A stretch of DNA of 37,259 nucleotides from Chloroflexota bacterium (lineage in GTDB: Bacteria; Chloroflexota; Limnocylindria; QHBO01): NCBI GenBank assembly GCA_020848055.1, contig JADLBB010000042.1, positions 1 through 37,259 on the forward strand, given 5' to 3'. The position numbers were made by a program, and so were the translations under genes. How positions within the stretch are numbered: position 1 is the stretch's first letter; each line of letters opens with the position of its first letter. The notes under the pieces were generated by a model. The model made no database searches, was not told the origin of the DNA, and saw nothing but the letters and a program-made list of their open reading frames with translations. Positions 1 to 7,275 of the stretch are shown here, piece by piece.

Positions 1-602
1 AGCACGCCCTCGAGGCCGAGCAGGAACCGCTTGCGGTCGAGCCCCCCGGTGTAGCCGCCCAGTCCCCCGCCGGAGTGCAGGACGCGGTGACAGGGCACCA
101 CGATCGGGATCGGGTTCGAACCCAGCGCGTTGCCGGCCGCGCGGTACGCGTTGGGCGATCCAGCCTCGGCCGCGACATCGCGGTACGACGACACCGATCC
201 GAACGGGATTCGCGCGGTGGCGCGCAGCACGCGGCCGGTGAAGCCGCGCACCAACCGCCAGTCGAGTGGCAGGTCGAACCCGTGGCGGCGGCCGGCGAAG
301 TAGTCGTCGAGCTGGCGCCGGACCTCGTCGGTGCGGACTGGCGCCTCCAGGATCCGCGGCGAAACTCGCTCGGCGACCTCGGCCAGCTGCTCGTCGAGGC
401 CCTCGTCGGGGTATGCCACGCGCAGCAGGCCGCGCGGCGTGACGAACACCATCAGCGGTCCCAGTGGCGAGTCCGCCATGGACCATGCCACGTCGAGCAG
501 GCCGGCACCATCCGCCCGGCGCGCCAGCCTGACGTGGAATGCGTCGAGGTCCAGGGCGTCCGCCGGTACGTGGTGCAGGCGTCGCTCCAGCTCGTCGGTC
601 AC
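1..602 (-). CDS. ogt: Methylated-DNA--protein-cysteine methyltransferase (3'-truncated)
   Basis: Suicide DNA-repair enzyme that moves an alkyl group from O6-alkylguanine to its own cysteine. The minus-strand reading from a GTG at 602 gives about 200 residues before the window edge cuts off the C-terminus. The acceptor motif PCHRV is clear, preceded by the GNALGSNPIPIVV stretch and followed by GGLGGYTGGLDRKRFLL. The family's winged-helix region (IPFGSVSSYRDVA, then the arginine-bearing NAYRAAGNAL) is also present, and an N-terminal ribonuclease-H-like domain precedes it. The GTG start overlaps the stop of the upstream sigma-factor gene as GTGA (599-602), so translation is probably coupled. The family call is secure. 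The exact start is inferred from the overlap, and the last few residues lie outside the window. Confidence 0.93.
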   Translation of the reverse strand, partial: MTDELERRLHHVPADALDLDAFHVRLARRADGAGLLDVAWSMADSPLGPLMVFVTPRGLLRVAYPDEGLDEQLAEVAERVSPRILEAPVRTDEVRRQLDDYFAGRRHGFDLPLDWRLVRGFTGRVLRATARIPFGSVSSYRDVAAEAGSPNAYRAAGNALGSNPIPIVVPCHRVLHSGGGLGGYTGGLDRKRFLLGLEGV

Positions 603-1087
603 CTGGACACCTCCCGGCGCAACCGCCTCAGCCCGGCGCTGACGTTCTGGCGCGCGGCCTCCTCGCTGATGCCCATCCGCTCGCCGATATCGGCGTACGC
701 CAGGTCGAGCACGAAGCGCTGTACGATCGCCGTTGCCTGCTTCGGTGGCAGCGCGCGTACCTCCCTCCAGATGCCGTCGTCGGCGGGCTCGTGAGCGTCG
801 ACGACGGGTTCGACGCCATCGAGGTCGGTCGTGGGACGGCGAGCGCGGCGGCGAGCCGCATCGGTCGCCTTGCGGCCGGCGATGGTGTACAGCCACGCGC
901 GCAGGTTGTCGCCGTGCCTGAGTCCCGGATAGGCGCGAAGTGCTGCCATGAACGTCTCCTGCAGGCAATCCTCCGCCTCGGACGGCCCGACCAGTCCAGT
1001 GAGGAACCGGTGCAGCTCGCGCGCATGCGCGTCGATGAGCCGTTCGAACGGCGGCAGGTGCACGCTCTTTGAAACGCCACGCGCCAC
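599..1087 (-). CDS. ECF-type RNA polymerase sigma factor
   Basis: A 162-residue sigma-70 family protein of the extracytoplasmic-function type, which directs RNA polymerase to a small set of promoters. Region 2 spans about residues 13-78 (FERLIDAHARELHRFL, then SEAEDCLQETFMAAL and LRAWLYTIAGRKATDAARRR). Region 4 spans about 106-160 (LPPKQATAIVQRFVLDLAYADIGERMGISEEAARQNVSAGLRRLR in two pieces), a typical helix-turn-helix. No anti-sigma gene follows; the stop overlaps the alkyltransferase start by 4 bp. It starts 12 bp after the DsbA-like gene. The GTG at 1087 is the longest plausible start; a second GTG at residue 8 is possible, and neither has a strong ribosome binding site. The pairing suggests, but does not show, a role in an alkylation or stress response. 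Confidence 0.85.
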   Translation of the reverse strand: MARGVSKSVHLPPFERLIDAHARELHRFLTGLVGPSEAEDCLQETFMAALRAYPGLRHGDNLRAWLYTIAGRKATDAARRRARRPTTDLDGVEPVVDAHEPADDGIWREVRALPPKQATAIVQRFVLDLAYADIGERMGISEEAARQNVSAGLRRLRREVSR

Positions 1088-1099
1088 GATCGCGTGAGG

Positions 1100-1780
1100 T
1101 CAGGCCGCGGCCCGTCGCACGAAGTCGTCGATCGCCGCTGGATCGTCGGCCTCGACCACGGCCGCGCCGGCGCCCGATCCATCGTCCCCGACCCAACCGA
1201 TGGTGATGCCGGGGTTCTGAGCGTTCGTGCCGTCCGGCGCGAATAGATGGGCCGAGCCGCTGACCTCGTCGGTGCGGGCGATGGCCCAATCATCGAACAG
1301 CGACCGCCGCGCCCGCCCGTCATCGATGGCGGCCGCCAGGGCCTCCAGGTCCAGCGACGGACACTCGCTGGCCACCTCCAGGATGACGTGTCGCAGGCTG
1401 ATGCAACGGCTGTCGCCCCAGAAGGCGCGACGCAGGCCGCGGTCGAGTTCCTCCGAGGCCGTCAGCGACTGCAGCTTGGCAGCCTGCACCGCCTCCATCG
1501 GGGGCAGGGTGGTCACCGGCCAGGTCGTCTCGAGCGCGCTCCACGCCCGCCACCCCGCCCGCGGGGCCAGCGCCGCGGTGACCGGCCACTCCGCGTCGCG
1601 TCCCGCCTTCGGAGTGGCCTCGGAGTTGAACAGCTCGAGCGGAAAGGCATGGTGGTCGAACGCCACCCGACCCTCGAGGCCCAGGCGCCGCCGGGCGTCA
1701 TGCAGCCGCCAGACGACCACGTGCGCCCACGGGCAACTCAGGTCCGACCAGACCGCGATCGTTCCGGGCGCGACACGCAT
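1100..1780 (-). CDS. DsbA-family thioredoxin-fold protein with a single active-site cysteine
   Basis: A 226-residue protein of the DsbA/FrnE/2-hydroxychromene-2-carboxylate isomerase superfamily. The N-terminal strand and active-site loop read AVWSDLSCPWAHVVVWRLHDARR, giving CPWA instead of the CxxC of dithiol oxidoreductases. A helical insertion follows (ALETTWPVTTLPPMEAVQ; LDRGLRRAFWGDSRCISLRHVILEVA), then a C-terminal thioredoxin part (SGSAHLFAPDGTNAQNPGI). With one cysteine it cannot form the usual redox disulfide; such members act as isomerases, glutathione-linked enzymes or monothiol proteins. It has no signal peptide, so it is probably cytoplasmic. It starts 3 bp after the deoC stop and is probably co-transcribed with it. 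The substrate is unknown. Confidence 0.75.
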   Translation of the reverse strand: MRVAPGTIAVWSDLSCPWAHVVVWRLHDARRRLGLEGRVAFDHHAFPLELFNSEATPKAGRDAEWPVTAALAPRAGWRAWSALETTWPVTTLPPMEAVQAAKLQSLTASEELDRGLRRAFWGDSRCISLRHVILEVASECPSLDLEALAAAIDDGRARRSLFDDWAIARTDEVSGSAHLFAPDGTNAQNPGITIGWVGDDGSGAGAAVVEADDPAAIDDFVRRAAA

Positions 1781-1783
1781 CGG

Positions 1784-2746
1784 TCAGTCGAGCGTGAAGT
1801 AGTCGCCGCCGCTGTAGCGGCCGGTGCGCTCCTTGCGGATCTGCATCAGCACGTCGTTGAGCAGGCTCGAGGCACCGAAACGGTACAGGTCGGGCGTCAT
1901 CCAGCGCGGGCCCAGCGTCTCGTACAGCGTGGTGAGGTACCCGATCGCCTCCTTGGCGGTTCGAATGCCGCCCGCTGACTTCATGCCCACCACGCGGCCG
2001 GTCTGGGCATGGAAGTCGCGGATGGCCTCGAGCATCACGAGCGTGACGGGCAGCGTGGCGGCCGGCTGGATCTTGCCGGTCGAGGTCTTGATGAAGTCGG
2101 CGCCTGCAGCCATGGCCAGCACCGATGCGCGCCGCACGTTGTCGTACGTCTCGAGCTCGCCGGTCTCCAGGATGACCTTCAGATGGGCATCGCCGCAGGT
2201 TTCGGCGACCGCCACGATCTCGTCGTAGACCGACGCGTAGTCGCCGGCCAGGAACGCGCCGCGGTCGATGACCATGTCTATCTCGTCGGCGCCGGCCTCG
2301 ACGGCGGAGCGCACGTCCGCCAGCTTGATCTCGAGCGGCGCCTGGCCGGAGGGGAAGTAGGTCGCCACCGCGGCGACCTTCACGCCAGATCCGCGCAGGG
2401 CCTCGACCGCGGTGGGGATCATGTTGGGGTAGACGCACAGCGCGGCGACGTGCGGGATGGATGGATCGGTCGGGTCGGGGCGCCGGGCCTTGCCGGCCAG
2501 CGCGCGCACCTTGCCCGGGGTGTCCTTGCCCTCCAGGGTGGTGAGATCCATCATCCGGATCGCCATGTCGAGGGCCCACAGCTTCGACTCGCGCTTGATG
2601 GAGCGCTTGGCCAGCGATGCGGCGCGCTCCTCAACCCCGACGGCGTCCACCGCCGAAACGCGGGCAAGCAGCGAGCCGAGATGCCGGTGCTGCTTGCTGA
2701 TCAGGTCGCGGCGCTGGTTGGCGCGCGCGGGCGTCGTGGCAGTCAT
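1784..2746 (-). CDS. deoC: Deoxyribose-phosphate aldolase, long form
   Basis: Class I aldolase that splits 2-deoxyribose-5-phosphate into glyceraldehyde-3-phosphate and acetaldehyde in deoxynucleoside catabolism. At 320 residues it is longer than the roughly 220-260 of the usual bacterial enzyme. The Schiff-base lysine is K220 in DFIKTSTGK; the partner lysine is K256 in GMKSAGGIRTAKEA and the proton-relay aspartate is D157 in DEIDMVI. The N-terminal extension (residues 1-60) and stretches such as MDLTTLEGKDT, HLKVILETGELET and PDLYRFGASSLLNDV resemble the long DERA form known from animals. A -10-like TACAAT ends 9 nt before the ATG, suggesting a near-leaderless transcript. The next gene begins 3 bp downstream. 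Confidence 0.95.
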   Translation of the reverse strand: MTATTPARANQRRDLISKQHRHLGSLLARVSAVDAVGVEERAASLAKRSIKRESKLWALDMAIRMMDLTTLEGKDTPGKVRALAGKARRPDPTDPSIPHVAALCVYPNMIPTAVEALRGSGVKVAAVATYFPSGQAPLEIKLADVRSAVEAGADEIDMVIDRGAFLAGDYASVYDEIVAVAETCGDAHLKVILETGELETYDNVRRASVLAMAAGADFIKTSTGKIQPAATLPVTLVMLEAIRDFHAQTGRVVGMKSAGGIRTAKEAIGYLTTLYETLGPRWMTPDLYRFGASSLLNDVLMQIRKERTGRYSGGDYFTLD

Positions 2747-2755
2747 CTATCAGCC

Positions 2756-2761
2756 ATTGTA
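2756..2761 (-). promoter_or_regulatory. Putative -10 box of deoC
   Basis: TACAAT (5 of 6 to TATAAT) on the minus strand, with 9 nt between it and the deoC ATG. Transcription would then start at or within a few bases of the start codon. No convincing -35 box was seen. It lies in the 43-bp gap after sodX. Confidence 0.5.
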
Positions 2762-2789
2762 CGGCCGATGGGTGGCGAATCCTCGATCC

Positions 2790-3251
2790 TCATCCGCTGC
2801 GGTCGCCTGCGATGAGCGCCGACGGGACGGTGCAGGCCATCTCGCCGCCCTCATCGGGCGGCTCTGCTGCCGGGGGCGCCGAACCGGGCCGGCCGGCACG
2901 CGGGGGCGGCCAGTAGCGCAGAAGCACCCGCCAGTGGGCACTCGATGGCGGAACGGTGCCGAAGATGCGCGAGTCGGTGCTGAAGGCCGGGTTGTCGCCA
3001 CGCAGTACCAGGCCGCCGGGGCCGCGGCCGACGACGCGCTTGACGATCTCGCGCTCAGGCTCGCGAGGGTCGGCGGCGAGCACGATGTCGCCGATCCTCG
3101 CGGAGCGCCGGACGACGAGCAGCCGGTCGCCGTGTCGCAGCGTGGGCTCCATCGAGCGGCCGCGAACCTGGACCACGTCCAGCCGGCGCAGCGTCGCTCT
3201 CGCGGCCAGGACCACCGCCATCGCGACGACGAGCAGCGCCGTCGGCCTCAT
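2790..3251 (-). CDS. sodX: Nickel-type superoxide dismutase maturation protease (S26 family)
   Basis: A 153-residue signal-peptidase-like serine protease. One N-terminal membrane segment (about residues 4-18) precedes the catalytic serine S33 in GRSMEPTL and the general-base lysine K71 in REIVKRVVG. A third S26 motif follows (LVLRGDNPAFSTDSRIFG). The C-terminus is a Pro/Gly-rich tail of about 35 residues. It begins 11 bp after the stop of the nickel superoxide dismutase gene, the standard arrangement. SodX-type proteases remove the short propeptide in front of the nickel-binding histidine of SodN. The family match alone could also mean a generic signal peptidase I, but size and neighbour make SodX much more likely. 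Confidence 0.9.
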   Translation of the reverse strand: MRPTALLVVAMAVVLAARATLRRLDVVQVRGRSMEPTLRHGDRLLVVRRSARIGDIVLAADPREPEREIVKRVVGRGPGGLVLRGDNPAFSTDSRIFGTVPPSSAHWRVLLRYWPPPRAGRPGSAPPAAEPPDEGGEMACTVPSALIAGDRSG

Positions 3252-3262
3252 CGGTCAGCGAG

Positions 3263-3691
3263 TCAGGAAGGCCGTCCGCTGACGCGGGTCTTGGCCGGCC
3301 CACCGGTGGCCTTCCACATCTCATCGATCGAGTCGATCATGAGCAGGAGTTCCCTTGCGGCAGCTGCGTCCATCGACTGCTTGACCTTGCTGGCCTGCTT
3401 GGTGGCCTTCCAGAAGGTCTCGTGTATGCCCGGGTGGGCCTCCAGGTGCTCCGGCTTGAAGTAGTCGTGCCACAGCACGTCGAGGTGGTGCTTCACCAAT
3501 TCGGCGCGCTCCTCCTTGACGTGGACGCAGCGAGCCCGGAACAGCTTGTCATCGCTGGCATCGTGCTTCTCGATGATGCGAAGGCAAGATTCGGCCTCGA
3601 TGCGGGCCTGCTCAGGGTCGTAGATCCCGCACGGCAGGTCGCAATGGGCCTCCACGGAGCGGGGGTTGAGGATGGATGACAGGGTGCGCAT
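3263..3691 (-). CDS. sodN: Nickel superoxide dismutase
   Basis: Converts superoxide to oxygen and hydrogen peroxide with a nickel ion held by an N-terminal hook. The 142-residue precursor starts MRTLSSILNPRSVEA and continues directly into HCDLPCGIYDP, the nickel-hook signature. Ligands are H16 (which becomes residue 1), C17 and C21, with the conserved tyrosine at Y24. Removal of the 15-residue propeptide between A15 and H16 is expected from SodX, encoded next. The rest forms the four-helix bundle (LRIIEKHDASDD; VKEERAELVKHHLDVLWHDYFKPEHL; TFWKATKQASKVKQSMD). The ATG at 3691 was chosen over the longer reading because GGAG lies just upstream and the propeptide length fits the family. The reading frame upstream of this ATG is spurious. 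Confidence 0.96.
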   Translation of the reverse strand: MRTLSSILNPRSVEAHCDLPCGIYDPEQARIEAESCLRIIEKHDASDDKLFRARCVHVKEERAELVKHHLDVLWHDYFKPEHLEAHPGIHETFWKATKQASKVKQSMDAAAARELLLMIDSIDEMWKATGGPAKTRVSGRPS

Positions 3692-3740
3692 CGGTCTCCT
3701 TTCGGGGCGACAGGGATTCTTGGGAATCTCAGAGGACGCA

Positions 3741-3746
3741 ATTCTA
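3741..3746 (-). promoter_or_regulatory. Putative -10 box of sodN-sodX
   Basis: TAGAAT on the minus strand, about 50 nt before the sodN ATG, in the 160-bp divergent region shared with the acyltransferase gene. AAAGGAGA sits just before the ATG, so this would be a normally leadered mRNA. No clear -35 was found at 17-18 bp. Confidence 0.4.
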
Positions 3747-3803
3747 GGCCGGAAGGCGCCCCGCCACAGCCGGCCCCGGGTCTGCGCGCCGGGCGGCGGT
3801 CGG

Positions 3804-3809
3804 TATACT
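3804..3809 (+). promoter_or_regulatory. Putative -10 box of the GNAT-like gene
   Basis: TATACT (5 of 6 to consensus) on the plus strand, 42 nt before the ATG at 3852, which has GGGAG just upstream. No obvious -35 match. It lies back to back with the sodN promoter. Confidence 0.45.
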
Positions 3810-3851
3810 CGTCCGGCGCATTCGACGGCTGCGCGAACAGGGAGTGGTGGG

Positions 3852-4964
3852 ATGGACTCGGCGACCGCGATCAGGGTCAGTCGCATCTTGCGACCGTCGG
3901 AATTGACCGATGAGGACCTGGAGCGATGGCGCGGGTTGCAGAGCGCCCATCCGGAACTCGATCGCCCGTTCTTCGCACCCGAGTGGCTGAACATCCTCGA
4001 GGGGGCATCCCACCAGGTCGAGGTCGCCGTCCTCGCCGACGACGACGGCGATCGCGGCTTCTTCCCGTTTCATCGCTCGGGCGCCGTCCTGCGTGCGCCG
4101 GGCATGCGGCTGTGCGACTTCCAGGGCTGGATCGGCGCGCCCGACCTGGCGGTCGTCCCCGAATCCCTCCTGAGGTCGGTGGGCGCACGAGTCTGGCGCT
4201 TCGACCACCTGCTGGCCCGCCAGGCGGCGGCGGCGAGGCACGGCTGGGAACGGCAAGGATCGCCCACGGCCGATCTCTCGTCTGGCTTCGACGCCTACCT
4301 CGCCCTGCACCGCTCGCGCGGTGCGAGATGGGTCTCCCAGATCCCGCACCATGCCCGCAGGCTGGAGCGCGACGCCGGATCGCTGCGCTTCGAGGTCTCC
4401 AGCATGGATCGCGGCGTCCTCGAACAGTTGCTCGCATGGAAGAAGACACAACGGCAACGAACGCACACCCTCGACCCGCTGGACGAGGCATGGGCACACC
4501 GCGCGGTGACCGCCTGCCTCGCGGTCGATGAGCCCGGATTCGGCGGACTCCTGTCGGCGCTGTACGCGGGTGACGACCTGGTTGCGGCTCACCTTGGCCT
4601 GCGATCTCACGGGACGCTGCACCTGTGGTTTCCTGCCTACAACACAGTCCACGAGCGCGCGTCACCCGGACTGATCCTCCTCTACCACCTGATGCGGGCC
4701 GCCGCCGAGCGCGGGATCCGAAGGGTCGATTTCGGCAAGGGGCCCGAACACTTCAAGACCAGTTGGTCGACCGGGGCCGAGGAGGTGGCCGAGGGCTTCG
4801 TGCATCGCGACCGCATCGGGACATTGGTCAACGGTGCGGCGTACGGTGCCCGCCGCTGGTTGCGCGCCACTGGCGTCGCTCGCCGGCTCCAGGAACCAAA
4901 GCGGCGCATCTTCAGCCTCGGCCGGCGCGTGCGGGGCACGCTTGGTCCGGCTAGGAACCCATGA
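3852..4964 (+). CDS. GNAT/CelD-like acyltransferase
   Basis: A 370-residue cytoplasmic protein of the double-GNAT type found in CelD/BcsL and FemAB-related acyltransferases. The N-terminal part carries FFAPEWLNILEGASHQVEVAVL and the central part IPHHARRLERDAGSLRFEVSS. The C-terminal GNAT core has LLSALYAGDDLVAAHLGLRSHG, LHLWFPAYN, SPGLILLYHLMRAAAERGIRRVDFGKG and the family's EHFKTSWSTG ending. Relatives attach acyl or aminoacyl groups to polysaccharides or cell-wall precursors; the substrate here cannot be told. The ATG at 3852 follows GGGAG and a -10 box, and the in-frame upstream extension looks non-coding. Its last 14 bp overlap the end of fabG on the other strand. Confidence 0.8.
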   Translation: MDSATAIRVSRILRPSELTDEDLERWRGLQSAHPELDRPFFAPEWLNILEGASHQVEVAVLADDDGDRGFFPFHRSGAVLRAPGMRLCDFQGWIGAPDLAVVPESLLRSVGARVWRFDHLLARQAAAARHGWERQGSPTADLSSGFDAYLALHRSRGARWVSQIPHHARRLERDAGSLRFEVSSMDRGVLEQLLAWKKTQRQRTHTLDPLDEAWAHRAVTACLAVDEPGFGGLLSALYAGDDLVAAHLGLRSHGTLHLWFPAYNTVHERASPGLILLYHLMRAAAERGIRRVDFGKGPEHFKTSWSTGAEEVAEGFVHRDRIGTLVNGAAYGARRWLRATGVARRLQEPKRRIFSLGRRVRGTLGPARNP

Positions 4965-5706
4965 CGATACCGCCGTCCACGCCGAGCACCTGCCCGGTCA
5001 CGTAGCGCGCCTCGTCGGAAGCGAAGTACACCGCCGCGGCCGCAACGTCGTCCACGGTGCCAACGTGCCCGAGCGGCGTCAGGCCCACGAGGGCCTCGGT
5101 GGCGGCCTCGGGCAGGCCGGCGGTCAGATCGGTCGTGATCAGGCCGGGCGCGATGGCGTTGCAGGTGATGCCACGGCTGGCCAGTTCACGCGCGGTCGTC
5201 TTGGTCAGGCCGATGAGCCCGGCCTTGGCCGCCGCGTAGTTGGCCTGGCCCGGATTGCCCATGCGGCCCGCGGCCGAACTCATGTTGATGATGCGGCCGG
5301 AGCGTGCCTTCATCATCGGCCGGCTGACGGCGCGCGTCATCCAGAACGGCCCTGACAGGTTGGTGTCGATGACAGCGTCCCACTCGTCGGCGTCCATGCG
5401 CATCAACAGGTTGTCGCGCGTGATGCCGGCGTTGTTGACCAGGATGTCGATGCTGCCGAGCGCATCGAGCGCGGCCCTGACGATCGCCTCGCACGCCTCG
5501 CGGCCCGCGGCGGTATCGCCCTGGATGGTCACGGCCCTACGCCCGAGCGAGGTGATGCGGCTGGCAACCTCGTCGGCAGCAGCGGCATTGCCACGGTAGT
5601 TGACGGCCACGTCCGCACCCTGGCCGGCCAGGGCCAGTGCGATGGCGCGTCCGAGGCCGCGGGAGCCACCGGTGACGAGGGCAGCCTTGCCAGTCAGGTC
5701 GAACAT
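4951..5706 (-). CDS. fabG: 3-oxoacyl-[acyl-carrier-protein] reductase
   Basis: NADPH-dependent reduction of 3-oxoacyl-ACP to 3-hydroxyacyl-ACP, the first reductive step of fatty-acid elongation. The 251-residue short-chain dehydrogenase has the cofactor motif TGGSRGLG (residues 12-19), the NNAG motif (91-94) and the catalytic residues S144, Y157 and K161 (NMSSAAG; YAAAK). The C-terminus reads VTGQVLGVDGGIVMGS, as in FabG. The ATG at 5706 shares one base with the fabH stop (TGATG) and matches the family N-terminus, whereas the longer frame runs back into fabH. It is the last gene of the acc/fab directon. Short-chain dehydrogenases are diverse, but the context makes FabG firm. Confidence 0.95.
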   Translation of the reverse strand: MFDLTGKAALVTGGSRGLGRAIALALAGQGADVAVNYRGNAAAADEVASRITSLGRRAVTIQGDTAAGREACEAIVRAALDALGSIDILVNNAGITRDNLLMRMDADEWDAVIDTNLSGPFWMTRAVSRPMMKARSGRIINMSSAAGRMGNPGQANYAAAKAGLIGLTKTTARELASRGITCNAIAPGLITTDLTAGLPEAATEALVGLTPLGHVGTVDDVAAAAVYFASDEARYVTGQVLGVDGGIVMGS

Positions 5707-6773
5707 CAGACGGCCGCCCCGGCCAGGCTCTGCTGCGGGCGCCCCATGCGCGTCTGCTCGCCCGGCGCGAGGAGGGCGCGAGCCGGGTCCGCCGTCCACT
5801 CGATCACGGCACCACCAGCGGTGTAGCCGCCGCCGAAGGCGACCATCAGGACGCGGTCGCCGGGGTGAACGCGGCCGCTGCCGACCGCCTCGACCAGCGC
5901 CATCGGCACCGATGCGGCGCTGGTGTTGCCGTACTTGGCGATGTTGACGAACGTCTTGTCATCGGGGATGCCGAACTGGCGCTGCACGCTGTTGATGATG
6001 CGCAGGTTGGCCTGGTGGAACACGAACTGGTCGATGTCGTCGACCGTCAGGCCCGCGTTTCGCAGCGCGGCCAGGGCCGACTCGCCCATCTGGCGGGTGG
6101 CGTACTTGTAGACCTCGCTGCCAAGCATCCTGATCTTGTGCTGGCGGGCCTCGACCGTCTCGACCGATGCCGGGCGCACGGTTCCGCCGGCCGGCACGAT
6201 GATCGCCTCGCACCCGGTGCCGTCGCTGAACAGGTCAACGCCCAACAGGCCACCATGCTGGTCTGAGGCCTGGAGCAGCACTGCGCCGGCGCCGTCGCCG
6301 AACAGCACGCACGTGCTGCGATCGGTCCAGTCCAGGAAGCGGCTCAGGATCTCGACGCCGATGACCAGGACGTTGCGATACATCCCGCTGGCTAGGAAAC
6401 TGGAGCCGGTGGCGTAGGCGTACAGGAACCCCGAGCAGGCCGCCTGCAGATCGAACCCGGCGGCGTGTCGGGCGCCCAGCGCGCTCGCCACCGTGACGCT
6501 TGTGGCGGGCAACGGGTAGTCCGGCGTGCAGGTGGCCACTATCACCAGGTCTAGTTCGGCCGGGTCGAGCCCGGCCACGGCCAGCGCGTCGCGCGCGGCG
6601 TTGACCGACATCGACGTGGTCGTCTCGTCGTCGGCCGCGATGCGCCGCTCCCGGATGCCGGTCCTGGTCACGATCCACTCGTCGTTGGTGTCGACCAACT
6701 CCGCCAGGTCATCGTTGGTCATCACGCGGCTGGGCGCGTACATCCCCCAGCCGGTGATCAATGCGTTGGTCAT
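5706..6773 (-). CDS. fabH: 3-oxoacyl-ACP synthase III (KAS III)
   Basis: Starts fatty-acid synthesis by condensing acetyl-CoA or a branched acyl-CoA with malonyl-ACP. The 355-residue thiolase-fold protein has the catalytic triad C113 (AACSGFLYA), H253 (FHQANLRI) and N283 (YGNTSAAS). The N-terminus MTNALITGWGMYAPSRVMTNDDL and the DEWIVTRTGIRERR motif are typical. The length is slightly above the usual 310-330 because of a C-terminal tail of about 25 residues (ALLAPGEQTRMGRPQ) that is absent in most FabH proteins. It follows accB by 28 bp and overlaps fabG by one base. Confidence 0.96.
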   Translation of the reverse strand: MTNALITGWGMYAPSRVMTNDDLAELVDTNDEWIVTRTGIRERRIAADDETTTSMSVNAARDALAVAGLDPAELDLVIVATCTPDYPLPATSVTVASALGARHAAGFDLQAACSGFLYAYATGSSFLASGMYRNVLVIGVEILSRFLDWTDRSTCVLFGDGAGAVLLQASDQHGGLLGVDLFSDGTGCEAIIVPAGGTVRPASVETVEARQHKIRMLGSEVYKYATRQMGESALAALRNAGLTVDDIDQFVFHQANLRIINSVQRQFGIPDDKTFVNIAKYGNTSAASVPMALVEAVGSGRVHPGDRVLMVAFGGGYTAGGAVIEWTADPARALLAPGEQTRMGRPQQSLAGAAV

Positions 6774-6801
6774 GTGGGTGCTCCTTGGGGCGGGCGTGGC
6801 G

Positions 6802-7275
6802 TCATCGTGGATCGACCTCGAGCAGAGGTTGCTTGCGCTTCACGAGCGTGCCGCTCTCCACCAGAACCTGCACGATCCGGCCCGAGACGTCCGATTTGAT
6901 CTCGTTGAACAGCTTCATCGCCTCGATCAGGCCGATGACCTGACCGTTGGCGACCTCGTCCCCCTCGTTGACGTATGGCCTGGCACCCGGCGACGGGGCC
7001 GGGTACCACACGCCGGTCAGCGGAGCGCCGACGAACCGCATGCCGGGCGCTGGCTCCCCGAACGGCGTGAGGCCATCGCTGGTCGGGCCCTTCACGGCGG
7101 GCGTCTCCGCCGCCGCTATCACGGACGCCGCGGCGACCGAGGCGACCTGCAGCGCGCGCGGGCGCGCCAGCCGGACTGACAGGTCGCCGACCGTCAGTTC
7201 CAGTTCGTCCAGGCCCGCGGCCTCGAGCGCGGGCGCGAGCCGGTCGACGGCCTGCAGGATGGGATCGTCGCTCAT
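6802..7275 (-). CDS. accB: Biotin carboxyl carrier protein of acetyl-CoA carboxylase
   Basis: Carries biotin between the carboxylase (AccC) and transferase (AccA/AccD) sites. In this 157-residue protein the biotinyl domain at the C-terminus contains EAMKL with acceptor lysine K121, followed by FNEIKSDVSGRIVQVLVESG. The N-terminal 40 residues (VDRLAPALEAAGLDELELTVGDLSVRLARP, shown here in part) form a small domain followed by an Ala/Pro-rich linker. The ATG at 7275 overlaps the fabF stop as ATGA; the longer frame is an artefact inside fabF. This is the functional BCCP of the operon, in contrast to the lysine-less paralogue at 11369-11857. Confidence 0.94.
   Translation of the reverse strand: MSDDPILQAVDRLAPALEAAGLDELELTVGDLSVRLARPRALQVASVAAASVIAAAETPAVKGPTSDGLTPFGEPAPGMRFVGAPLTGVWYPAPSPGARPYVNEGDEVANGQVIGLIEAMKLFNEIKSDVSGRIVQVLVESGTLVKRKQPLLEVDPR

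Noticed and set aside
1698..2579. Long open frame antiparallel-looking to deoC on the same strand (293 codons)
   Set aside because: It is out of register with deoC, reads as Arg/Gly/His-rich high-GC shadow sequence, and deoC has all catalytic residues.
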